A DNA stretch of 9,268 nt from an uncultured Parvularculaceae bacterium (lineage in GTDB: Bacteria > Pseudomonadota > Alphaproteobacteria > Caulobacterales > Parvularculaceae): the NCBI GenBank assembly GCA_947259815.1, contig CAMYNO010000246.1:1-9268 (forward strand), read 5' to 3'. The position numbers and the translations under genes are program-made. Each line of letters starts with the position of its first letter. Position 1 is the stretch's first letter. Shown one piece after another: positions 1 to 6,007 of the stretch. Below the pieces are notes generated by a model. That model did no database searches and was not told the DNA's origin. It saw only the letters and a program-made list of their open reading frames with translations.

Positions 1-1512
1 CAACGCCTGATCAAACGCCTGGACCGGGTGAAGAAGGACGGACCGGTCGTTTTTGAGACGGGCTATGGCCCTTCCGGCCTTCCCCATATCGGGACGTTTC
101 AGGAGGTTGCGCGCACCACCATGGTGCGCCGCGCCTTTGAATTGCTGACGGGCCGCGAGACGGTGCTGATCTCCTTTTCCGACGATATGGACGGGTTGCG
201 CAAGGTGCCGCCGAATGTTCCCAACCCGGCGCAGCTTGAACCCTATATCGACATTCCGCTCACCAAGACGCCGGACCCGTTCGGCACCCATGAGAGTTTC
301 GCGCATCACAACAATGCGCGGTTGAGGGCGTTTCTCGACCAGTTCGGCTTCGACTATGATTTCCGTTCGTCAACGGAGGAATATGAATCCGGGCGCTTCG
401 ATGCGATGCTGGTGCGCATGCTCGAAAAATATGATGATGTGATGAACATCATCCTGCCGACAATTGGCGATGACCGGAAGAAAACCTATTCGCCATTCCT
501 TCCGATTTCGCCGAGCAGCGGCAAGGTGCTTTACGTGCCGATGCTCGAATACGACGCAAACGCCGGAACGGTCGTTTTCGAAGACGAGACAGGCGAGAAA
601 GTAAAAACGACCGTCACTGGCGGCGCGGTGAAGTTGCAATGGAAAGCCGACTGGGCCGGGCGCTGGTTCGCGCTCGGCGTTGATTACGAAATGGCCGGCG
701 AGGATTTGACCGAGTCGACGAAACTGTCATCGCGTATCGTCAAGGCGCTGGGCGGTGAGCCGCCGGAGGGGTTCAACTTTCAGCTTTTTCTTGATGAGCA
801 CGGCAAGAAGATTTCCAAGACCAAAGGCAACGGCATTTCGATTGAGGAATGGCTGACCTATGCGTCGTCGGAGAGCCTGTCGCTCTACGGGTTCCAGGCG
901 CCGAAGAAAGCGAAGAAGCTCTTTTTCGACGTGATCCCGAAAGCGGTCGATGAATACTGGACATTCGTTGAGAAATACCGGGAACAGGAGGGGGCAAAAG
1001 CCCTCGACAATCCCGCTTGGCATATACATGAAGGTAAGCCGCCGGCCGCGACGCCGCCGGTTTCGTTCGCCATAATTCTCAACCTGGTGAGCGCGTCCGG
1101 GTCGGCCGATGCGGATGTATTGCGCGGTTTCATCCGAAAATACCGGCCCGATGCGAGCGAGGAAGAATTCGCCGCGGCTGAAGGCATGATCGGATTTGCC
1201 GGGAAATATTTCGAAGACTTCATCAAGCCGACGAAGAAATTCCGTGCACCAACAGATGTGGAGCGCGCCGCTCTTGAAGCCCTGTCCGCGCGGTTAAAGG
1301 AAATTGGCGAGGGCGGGTCCGAAGACGATTACCAGACAGCAGTGTTCGACGCTGGCAAGGCGCAGAACTATGAAAACATACGCGACTGGTTCAAAGGTCT
1401 TTATGAGGTGGTCTTCGGGCAATCGGACGGTCCGCGCATGGGCGCCTTTACCAAGATTTTCGGCGCCGGTGAAATGGCGCGCCTGATCGATGAGGCGCTG
1501 GCGCGTGATTAA
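1..1512 (+). CDS. lysS: Class I lysyl-tRNA synthetase, 5'-truncated by window edge
   Basis: This cytoplasmic enzyme charges tRNA-Lys with lysine for translation. The reading frame is open from base 1. A GTG at 28 is available, but it is probably internal, because family members carry a further N-terminal stretch and the residues encoded by bases 1-27 (QRLIKRLDR) look like part of it. I infer that a few tens of residues are missing. Visible signatures are the class I HIGH-type motif in GYGPSGLPHIGTF (about bases 61-99), the conserved SDDMDGLRKVP stretch (about 178-210), and the KMSKS-type loop KKISKTKG (about 805-828). These mark the class I Rossmann-fold LysRS of archaea and alphaproteobacteria, unrelated to the class II enzyme of E. 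coli. The alpha-helical anticodon-binding part follows to the TAA stop. The gene is also called lysK in some annotations. The identity is secure; only the true start is unknown. Confidence 0.96.
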   Translation, partial: QRLIKRLDRVKKDGPVVFETGYGPSGLPHIGTFQEVARTTMVRRAFELLTGRETVLISFSDDMDGLRKVPPNVPNPAQLEPYIDIPLTKTPDPFGTHESFAHHNNARLRAFLDQFGFDYDFRSSTEEYESGRFDAMLVRMLEKYDDVMNIILPTIGDDRKKTYSPFLPISPSSGKVLYVPMLEYDANAGTVVFEDETGEKVKTTVTGGAVKLQWKADWAGRWFALGVDYEMAGEDLTESTKLSSRIVKALGGEPPEGFNFQLFLDEHGKKISKTKGNGISIEEWLTYASSESLSLYGFQAPKKAKKLFFDVIPKAVDEYWTFVEKYREQEGAKALDNPAWHIHEGKPPAATPPVSFAIILNLVSASGSADADVLRGFIRKYRPDASEEEFAAAEGMIGFAGKYFEDFIKPTKKFRAPTDVERAALEALSARLKEIGEGGSEDDYQTAVFDAGKAQNYENIRDWFKGLYEVVFGQSDGPRMGAFTKIFGAGEMARLIDEALARD

Positions 1513-1545
1513 GTATCATTCTGGCGCTGTATTGGTGTTTGCGGC

Positions 1546-1664
1546 GCCGGTGATCGACCGGCCTTAAATCCTGTTGTGAATACTGGCGAACGATCGCACG
1601 TTGCTTTTCCACAGACGGTTGCGGCGGGCCTCCCGCCGGGTAGCATTGCGTCGCCGGGGGGCGA
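1546..1664 (+). other. Three perfect hairpins in the lysS-parA spacer
   Basis: The 227-base spacer holds three self-complementary elements. GCCGGT/ACCGGC (1546-1551 with 1557-1562) encloses a 5-base loop. GGCGGG/CCCGCC (1623-1628 with 1632-1637) encloses a 3-base loop. TCGCC/GGCGA (1651-1655 with 1660-1664) encloses a 4-base loop. None is followed by a T-run, so I do not call an intrinsic terminator. The first, 33 bases after the lysS stop, could protect the 3' end of that mRNA, and the others could lie in the parA leader. No clear promoter was seen. Confidence 0.35.
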
Positions 1665-1739
1665 TCCTATTCCCACTGCATTGTTCTTGCGTTCTTGGGT
1701 GATGTTTTCTTCAAACGGGCAAAAGGCCTGGGCATTGAA

Positions 1740-2417
1740 ATGTCTTTGACCATTACGGTTGCGCAGCGAAAAGGCGGCGCCGGCAAGACGACACTCGCCT
1801 GTCAGCTTGCCGCGGCCTTGTCCGAGGACGGGTTCCGCGTCGCCGGGGTCGACTGCGACCCGCAGGGCAGTTTTTCACTATGGGGCGCGCGCCGCGCCAG
1901 CGTAAAGCGTGATATCGACATTGTTGACGCGCAGACTGATGCACGGTTTTCCCTGGGCACAAGTCTTTGGGGTCTGAAAAAGCGGGCTGACATTATTATT
2001 ATCGATACGCCGCCAAGCGCCGATCGTTCCGTCCGAAACTCGATTGAGGCCGCCGACATCGTACTGGCGCCGCTTCAATTGTCGCGCCTTGACCTTGATG
2101 CGATATTGCCGACCGCTGAACTTGTCGGGGAAATCGGTCGCGAGGTTTTGTTTGTCGTCAATCGCGCGCCGGCGCGTTCGCGCGTCGGCGATCAGATACG
2201 CGGTGAAATTGAACACCAAAGCCTGCCCCTTGCCGGCGCCGAGCTTGGCAATCGTACCGCTTTCATTGAAAGCATTGCCGCCGGGCTCGGCGTTGTTGAA
2301 ACCTCACCGCGGTCTGCGGCGGCAAGCGAAATTCGCAAGTTAGCCGGCGAGATCATGACGCTGTGCGGCGACCAGAAGGCCGGCCAGGACGACCGGCGCG
2401 AACGCACGCCAGTCTAG
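1740..2417 (+). CDS. ParA/MinD-type P-loop ATPase (orphan)
   Basis: A 225-residue ATPase of the ParA/MinD family, whose members dimerise on ATP and position DNA, protein complexes or cell-division components. The deviant Walker A motif KGGAGKTT starts at residue 11, with signature Lys11 and P-loop Lys16. The switch I/Walker A' region is VDCDPQGS (residues 37-44). Walker B is DIIIIDTPPSA with Asp89. The protein is short and starts almost directly at the P-loop, so it lacks the N-terminal DNA-binding domain of larger plasmid ParA proteins. An upstream in-frame TTG at 1695 would add 15 residues. I prefer the ATG at 1740 because ParA proteins usually begin a few residues before the P-loop, although neither start has a strong Shine-Dalgarno sequence. 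No parB, parS cluster or other partner is visible, so the cargo is unknown. The family call is firm; any role in chromosome partition is not. Confidence 0.9.
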   Translation: MSLTITVAQRKGGAGKTTLACQLAAALSEDGFRVAGVDCDPQGSFSLWGARRASVKRDIDIVDAQTDARFSLGTSLWGLKKRADIIIIDTPPSADRSVRNSIEAADIVLAPLQLSRLDLDAILPTAELVGEIGREVLFVVNRAPARSRVGDQIRGEIEHQSLPLAGAELGNRTAFIESIAAGLGVVETSPRSAAASEIRKLAGEIMTLCGDQKAGQDDRRERTPV

Positions 2418-2438
2418 AGCGGGTTGTTGATGAGGTTA

Positions 2439-2523
2439 CCCACGCCACCCATCCTTCTGAGGGAGCCGAAGGCTCGTCTCGAAGGGCGCAGGAAAAATTT
2501 CCCTCAGGATGAAGGTGGTGTGA
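2439..2523. repeat. Palindromic intergenic repeat
   Basis: An imperfect palindrome of about 85 bases. The left arm reads CCACCCATCCTTCTGAGGG and the right arm CCCTCAGGATGAAGGTGG, each close to the reverse complement of the other. Inside is a perfect small hairpin GAGCC-GAA-GGCTC (2463-2475) followed by GTCTCGAAGG. The words CATCCTT, CTCAGGATGA and GTCTCGAAGG are typical of a dispersed, REP-like intergenic palindrome that I recall from alphaproteobacterial chromosomes. It starts 21 bases after the parA stop and could form the 3' end structure of that transcript. That it is multicopy is inferred, since only one copy lies in this window. Confidence 0.65.
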
Positions 2524-2606
2524 GCCTTCTGATTTGAAACAGGCCCCGCTGACACTTTCCACGAGACGCCTCGTTCGGCAAAAGACGCGTCGCCCATGCG
2601 TCGCAA

Positions 2607-2620
2607 ATATGTAAACATAT
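2607..2620. promoter_or_regulatory. Candidate operator palindrome ATATGT-AA-ACATAT
   Basis: A perfect 6-base inverted repeat with a 2-base spacer, in a locally AT-rich stretch about 90 bases before the small gene at 2710. An AT-rich run including TATAAA (2665-2670) lies between the two. The size and symmetry fit a binding site for a dimeric regulator, but no regulator or promoter is proven. Confidence 0.3.
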
Positions 2621-2709
2621 CGAAATAGAACGCGCGCAGAAGGAAATTTAAACACTACGTTAACTATAAATATGGCGTAAAAAACGGACGACCATTCAGG
2701 GAGGTCAAT

Positions 2710-2922
2710 GTGTCAGCTTTAGCGCGTGTCGATGAAGATGCGGAAGTCGTTGATAGAAATGATACAATCCTGGCGCGCCTCTATGCGCTGCATCAGGAAA
2801 GCGTGCGCGATGCGGTCGCCGCGGACGGTTTAGGCCATCACCGCCTGACATATTCCGCTCTCGACCGCCCGCTTGAGCTGTCGGAATGGCACCCGCTGAG
2901 CGGTCCGGCGCCGACGGATTAG
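2710..2922 (+). CDS. Small hypothetical protein, 70 residues
   Basis: A short frame from GTG to TAG. Its best support is the upstream GGGAGGT (2699-2705), an excellent Shine-Dalgarno sequence 5 bases from the GTG; the ATG one frame away at 2708 hits a stop after four codons. The product is mildly acidic in its first half (ARVDEDAEVVDRND). A predicted helix follows (ILARLYALHQESVRDAVAA), then a His/Trp-containing tail (GLGHHRLTYS, LSEWHPL). There is no signal peptide, membrane segment, cysteine pair or family motif that I recognise. It stands alone, between a repeat-containing spacer and the long prkA upstream region. I call it a probable but unproven small cytoplasmic protein. Confidence 0.5.
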   Translation: MSALARVDEDAEVVDRNDTILARLYALHQESVRDAVAADGLGHHRLTYSALDRPLELSEWHPLSGPAPTD

Positions 2923-3053
2923 TCTGGCGGCCGCTCAATCCCGATCTTTTTTCCGGACCAAGCAAGGTTCTGAATTTTGTGCGGAGATATTTCAGCCGCG
3001 CAAAATTAAGTTGTTCAGCAATCGTTAAACGCCTTAGCAGCCGAATCAACAGA

Positions 3054-3072
3054 GCGCTAATGGCGCATTTTT
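3054..3072 (+). terminator. Weak terminator-like hairpin
   Basis: GCGC (3054-3057) pairs with GCGC (3063-3066) around a 5-base loop, followed by A and five T. The stem is only 4 base pairs, so termination would be weak. It could serve the small gene ending at 2922. Confidence 0.25.
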
Positions 3073-3220
3073 CAATAGAACCTGCGGTGTTTCTTCTAAC
3101 GTTTTAGCAGAATACATCACGTCGCGACGCCGCGACATCATCGTAAAAAAAATTTGAACTGCGAATTGCGACACGCCGTCAAACGCTTAATTCGAATACG
3201 GCGGAAATTGGGCAACGCCG

Positions 3221-3262
3221 TTTTGCATTTTGCATTTCGCAGTTGCGCAAAACCGTTATAAA
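3221..3262 (+). promoter_or_regulatory. Tandem heptamers with a promoter-like TATAAA
   Basis: Three back-to-back heptamers, TTTTGCA, TTTTGCA and TTTCGCA, occupy 3221-3241. The palindrome TTGCGCAA (3243-3250) and then TATAAA (3257-3262) follow. An inverted repeat CCGTTTTGC (3218-3226) with GCAAAACCG (3247-3255), 8 of 9 pairing, spans the cluster. The third heptamer sits 16 bases upstream of TATAAA, where a -35 box would be, although TTTCGC is a poor match to the consensus. The arrangement suggests regulator sites overlapping a promoter for the prkA leader. Confidence 0.35.
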
Positions 3263-3452
3263 CTCACATCATCGCGCAAAGCGAAACCTATTATTAGGGG
3301 CCTTGCATTAACCTTGCTGTCAACGCGCTGCGTTCAGGCGCCATGGCAAACGTTATGCGGGCAATTCGGGTTCGGGAGACGTTTGACGGGAAAGGACGCG
3401 CGGTAAAGCGGGGAAGCGCAATGTTGAAGGTCAGTCATGAAGCGGGGAGCCA

Positions 3453-3481
3453 GGCGCAATCGCGCCGCCAGATAACTGGCG
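3453..3481 (+). other. Back-to-back hairpins in the prkA upstream region
   Basis: GGCGC-AATC-GCGCC (3453-3466) is followed at once by CGCCAG-ATAA-CTGGCG (3466-3481). Both stems are perfect, with 4-base loops, and they share one base. No T-run follows, so these look like structural elements of an RNA rather than terminators. Confidence 0.4.
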
Positions 3482-3592
3482 CGGCTTGTTCTTGCTTAAA
3501 TGGCGCCTACATCAAAAGAACATTCAAATTTGCGTTGCGCCCGGAAACAGCAGCGCGAAAACGGAACGGCAAGATGAGAGTGGCGAATAGGG

Positions 3593-3624
3593 GCGTCGGG
3601 TCGAGCAGGACCGGCGCTTTTTTT
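3593..3624 (+). terminator. Intrinsic terminator upstream of prkA
   Basis: GCGTCGGGTC (3593-3602) pairs with GACCGGCGC (3609-3617). This gives about 9 base pairs with one G-U pair and one bulged G around a 6-base loop, followed by seven consecutive T (3618-3624). It ends 48 bases before the prkA start. No promoter is evident in those 48 bases, so the element may act as an attenuator that prkA transcription must read through. It could instead end an upstream small RNA. Confidence 0.75.
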
Positions 3625-3672
3625 GTCTGAAGTGAAACCAATGCGGCGACGGTGAAATAGTGAGTGTGACCC

Positions 3673-5625
3673 ATGACCGAGACTGATAACCTCGATGTCT
3701 TTGACGCTTTTTCGGAGAGTTATTCACGCGTGAAGCAGGAGGCGATGAGCCTTCGCGATTATTTACTCGCGGCGCGCGATGATGAAATGCTTTATGCGAC
3801 GCCGGCCGAGCGTATGGTGAAAGCCATCGGCGAGCCGGAGATGATCGATACTTCAAAAGATCCGCGTCTTGCGCGGATATTTTTCAACCGGACGATCCGG
3901 CGCTACAAGGCCTTTGAGGGCTTTTACGGGATGGAAGATACGATCGAGCGGATCGTTTCCTTCTTCCGTCACGCCGCGCAAGGCCTGGAAGAAAAACGCC
4001 AGATTATCTACCTTCTCGGCCCGGTGGGCGGCGGTAAGTCGTCTCTGGCCGAACGCCTCAAGGAACTGATGGAGGAAAGCCCCATCTATGTCCTCAAAGC
4101 CGGCGATGAAATTTCGCCTGTTTTCGAAAGCCCGTTGGGTCTGTTCCAGGCGGAAAAGCTCAAAGAGTTGCTTCAGGAAAAATACAATATCGACCAGCGC
4201 CGCCTGACCGGGCTGATGAGCCCATGGGCGGTGAAGCGCCTCGACGAATTCGGCGGCGATATTTCGAAGTTCGAGGTCGTGCGCCTTTTCCCGTCGAAAT
4301 TGCGCCAGATCGGCATCGCGAAAACCGAACCGGGCGATGAAAACAATCAGGATATCTCCGCGCTGGTTGGCAAGGTCGACATTCGCAAGCTTGAGCATTT
4401 CAGCCAGGACGATACGGACGCCTATTCCTATTCGGGCGGTTTGTGCCGCGCCAATCAGGGCCTTCTGGAGTTCGTCGAGATGTTCAAAGCGCCGATCAAG
4501 GTGCTTCATCCGCTGCTGACCGCGACGCAGGAACAAAATTATGTGGGTACGGAGTCTTTAGGCCCGATCCCGTTCACCGGCATCATTCTCGCTCACTCGA
4601 ACGAAAGCGAATGGACGCAATTCCGTAACAACAAGAATAACGAAGCGTTCCTTGACCGTATCAACGTTATCAAGGTGCCTTATTCATTGCGGGTCACGGA
4701 AGAACGCCAGATCTACGAAAAACTGCTTGCGCATTCAGAATTGTCAGAAGCGCCGTGTGCGCCCGAGACACTTGGCCTGCTGGCGCGCTTCTCGGTTCTG
4801 ACGCGGCTTAAAGAACACGAGAACTCAAACCTCTATTCCAAGTTGCGCGTCTATGACGGCGACAAGCTGAAGGACACTGATCCGAAAGCAAAGAGCCATC
4901 AGGAATATCGCGATGCCGCCGGCATCGACGAGGGCATGGACGGGATTTCCACCCGCTTTGCCTATAAGGTGCTTTCAGAGACGTTTAACTTTGACACCGA
5001 TGAAGTCGCCGCCGATCCGGTGCATCTGATGTATGTTCTGGAAAACGCCATCAAGCGTGAACAGTTCCCCGAAGAGGTTGAGAAAAATTATCTCGACTTC
5101 ATCAAGTCGGAACTGTCCCAGCGCTATGCGGATTTCATTGGCAAGGAAATCCAGAAAGCCTATCTGGAAAGCTATGGCGAGTACGGCCAGAACCTCTTTG
5201 ACCGGTATATTTCCTATGCGGACGCCTGGATCGAGGATCAGGACTTTAAAGATTCCGACACCGGCCAGCTACTTGATCGCGCGACGCTGGACGCCGAGCT
5301 ATCAAAAATCGAAAAGCCGGCCGGCATCGCCAACCCGAAGGACTTCCGCAACGAAGTCGTCAAATTCGCGCTGCGTGCGCGGGCGAACAATGAGGGCCAG
5401 AACCCGAAATGGACGTCCTACGAAAAACTGCGCAATGTTATTGAAAAGCGGATGTTCAGCCAGGTCGAAGACCTTCTCCCCGTCATCTCTTTTGACTCGA
5501 AGAAAGATTCCGACACTGAACAAAAACACGAAAACTTCGTCTCCCGCATGACCGAGCGCGGTTACACGCCGCGTCAGGTCCGCCGCCTCGTTGAGTGGTA
5601 CATGCGGGTCAACAAGGCAGGATGA
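3673..5625 (+). CDS. prkA: PrkA/YeaG family AAA+ serine protein kinase
   Basis: A full-length 650-residue PrkA protein (YeaG in E. coli is of similar length). The N-terminal AAA+ part holds a Walker A loop GPVGGGKSS at residues 116-124 (Lys122) and the characteristic GLLEFVEM at 263-270, which I take as the Walker B region. The downstream NNEAFLDRINVIKVPYSL includes probable arginine-finger/sensor residues. The C-terminal half (about 400-640) is the PrkA kinase-type domain, with stretches such as DGISTRFAYKVLSETFNFD. Members were described as serine kinases and more recently also as ATP-dependent proteases. They act in the cytoplasm and are linked to sporulation in Bacillus and to starvation responses in enterobacteria. 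The ATG at 3673 is fixed by an in-frame TGA at 3667; its Shine-Dalgarno sequence is weak. prkA is the first gene of a module with yeaH and spoVR, and has a terminator just upstream. Confidence 0.97.
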   Translation: MTETDNLDVFDAFSESYSRVKQEAMSLRDYLLAARDDEMLYATPAERMVKAIGEPEMIDTSKDPRLARIFFNRTIRRYKAFEGFYGMEDTIERIVSFFRHAAQGLEEKRQIIYLLGPVGGGKSSLAERLKELMEESPIYVLKAGDEISPVFESPLGLFQAEKLKELLQEKYNIDQRRLTGLMSPWAVKRLDEFGGDISKFEVVRLFPSKLRQIGIAKTEPGDENNQDISALVGKVDIRKLEHFSQDDTDAYSYSGGLCRANQGLLEFVEMFKAPIKVLHPLLTATQEQNYVGTESLGPIPFTGIILAHSNESEWTQFRNNKNNEAFLDRINVIKVPYSLRVTEERQIYEKLLAHSELSEAPCAPETLGLLARFSVLTRLKEHENSNLYSKLRVYDGDKLKDTDPKAKSHQEYRDAAGIDEGMDGISTRFAYKVLSETFNFDTDEVAADPVHLMYVLENAIKREQFPEEVEKNYLDFIKSELSQRYADFIGKEIQKAYLESYGEYGQNLFDRYISYADAWIEDQDFKDSDTGQLLDRATLDAELSKIEKPAGIANPKDFRNEVVKFALRARANNEGQNPKWTSYEKLRNVIEKRMFSQVEDLLPVISFDSKKDSDTEQKHENFVSRMTERGYTPRQVRRLVEWYMRVNKAG

Positions 5626-5629
5626 TTGG

Positions 5630-5703
5630 AGGGGTCGGGAAATTAGGATTGGGGATTGGAATATCGAAACCCTGATCCCTGAGGCCTGATCGCTGGTCCC
5701 TAT
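5630..5703. repeat. GGGATT-rich imperfect inverted repeat after prkA
   Basis: Starting 4 bases after the prkA stop, the left half is built of GGATTGGGGATTGG-like units (5646-5659). The right half is CCCTGATCCCTGAGGCCT (5670-5687) followed by GATCGCTGGTCCC. The halves pair imperfectly around AATATCGAAA. This resembles degenerate intergenic repeats of GGGATTAGG-type words seen in some alphaproteobacteria. It could form the 3' end structure of the prkA message, although no T-run follows on the plus strand. Family membership is inferred. Confidence 0.5.
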
Positions 5704-5747
5704 GCAAAATGATTGCGCCAACAGCCGGTCTTCGAATATTGGAGGCG

Positions 5748-5787
5748 AAAAAACGCCCGCCAGGCGCAATCAGCGCAATGACGGGCG
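5748..5787 (-). terminator. Strong intrinsic terminator of the antisense small gene
   Basis: Read on the minus strand, CGCCCGTCA (5787-5779) pairs with TGGCGGGCG (5762-5754), giving 9 base pairs with one G-U pair. An inner GCGC-TGATT-GCGC hairpin lies inside, and six T (5753-5748) follow. It lies 31 bases after the stop of the minus-strand gene at 5819-5962 and so supports that gene as a real transcription unit. It is oriented against the end of prkA. Confidence 0.8.
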
Positions 5788-5818
5788 ATACAATCCAAAA
5801 GGATTGATAGACGGTTCG

Positions 5819-5962
5819 TTACGCCGGCATCGCCACCGGGCAGCCGCGATCATTAGCCTGTTCGGCGTTCGTCATTTCCTCGCAATCGTTCGGGTCGCAA
5901 CGAGCGACTCCAGCCGAAGCAACGAGCAATGCGGCGGCAAACATGATTTTGACTATCGACAT
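5819..5962 (-). CDS. Small exported cysteine-containing protein, 47 residues
   Basis: A minus-strand gene in the prkA-yeaH gap, with ATG at 5962-5960 and TAA at 5821-5819. The product begins with a textbook signal peptide: MSIVK, then the hydrophobic core IMFAAALLVASAGVA, with likely cleavage at AGVA before residue 21. The mature part is only about 27 residues: RCDPNDCEEMTN then AEQANDRGCPVAMPA. It is acidic and has cysteines at 22, 27 and 41. No lipobox precedes Cys22 (VARC), so export as a soluble periplasmic or secreted peptide is more likely than lipidation. Support comes from AAGGGGAG (5977-5970) 7 bases before the ATG, promoter-like boxes upstream and a strong terminator downstream. I recognise no family. 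Three cysteines would leave one unpaired, or could bind metal or link a dimer. Its position inside the prkA module is unusual. Confidence 0.72.
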   Translation of the reverse strand: MSIVKIMFAAALLVASAGVARCDPNDCEEMTNAEQANDRGCPVAMPA

Positions 5963-5981
5963 CGGTTCTCTCCCCTTCAAA

Positions 5982-6000
5982 CCACGCGCCGTATGCGTGG
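5982..6000 (-). promoter_or_regulatory. 5' leader hairpin of the antisense small gene
   Basis: On the minus strand, CCACGC (6000-5995) pairs perfectly with GCGTGG (5987-5982) around a 7-base loop. It ends 4 bases before the AAGGGGAG ribosome binding site. If the promoter boxes at 6008-6037 are right, the hairpin would sit at the very 5' end of the mRNA, where it could stabilise the message or control ribosome access. Confidence 0.4.
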
Positions 6001-6007
6001 GGTAATA

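Larger units (their letters stand above)
2923..3672 (+). other. Long gene-poor region before prkA; possible leader or small RNA
   Basis: No frame here has a convincing start plus protein-like composition. Notable contents are a weak terminator-like hairpin at 3054-3072, a perfect GTCGCG/CGCGAC hairpin at 3121-3136 followed by a run of nine A, tandem heptamers at 3221-3241, a promoter-like TATAAA at 3257-3262, and a hairpin AACGC/GCGTT at 3322-3334. A double hairpin lies at 3453-3481 and a good intrinsic terminator at 3593-3624. If transcription starts just after the TATAAA box, an RNA of roughly 350 bases would end at the terminator. That fits either an attenuated prkA leader or an independent small RNA. 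No known RNA family or riboswitch was recognised. Confidence 0.45.

Noticed and set aside
1695..1739. TTG start for the ParA protein
   Set aside because: It would add 15 residues ahead of a typical ParA N-terminus without a better ribosome binding site.
2648..2663. CtrA-like pair of TTAA half-sites
   Set aside because: The spacing is 8 bases, not the 7 of the CtrA consensus TTAA-N7-TTAA.
2886..3107. Open frame of 73 codons after the small gene
   Set aside because: It overlaps the better-supported small gene, has no ribosome binding site, and runs through AT-rich non-coding sequence.
3121..3149. GTCGCG/CGCGAC hairpin as a terminator
   Set aside because: It is followed by A residues rather than T on the plus strand, and on the minus strand the T-run precedes the hairpin, so it is not a terminator in either direction.
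3561..3590. EcfG (alphaproteobacterial general stress) promoter starting at GGAAC
   Set aside because: No CGTT follows at 16-18 bases. The GGAAC at 6028 fails the same test, so general stress control of prkA is not supported by sequence.
3343..3630. Open frame of 95 codons (or 69 from the ATG at 3421) before prkA
   Set aside because: The product is basic and low-complexity, and its C-terminus is encoded by the terminator stem and T-run. The region is rich in hairpins and better explained as non-coding. GGGGAA before 3421 is the only support.
3853..4536. Long minus-strand frame (227 codons) opposite prkA
   Set aside because: It is the mirror of prkA codon bias, with no ribosome binding site or recognisable motif. 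prkA itself is certain.
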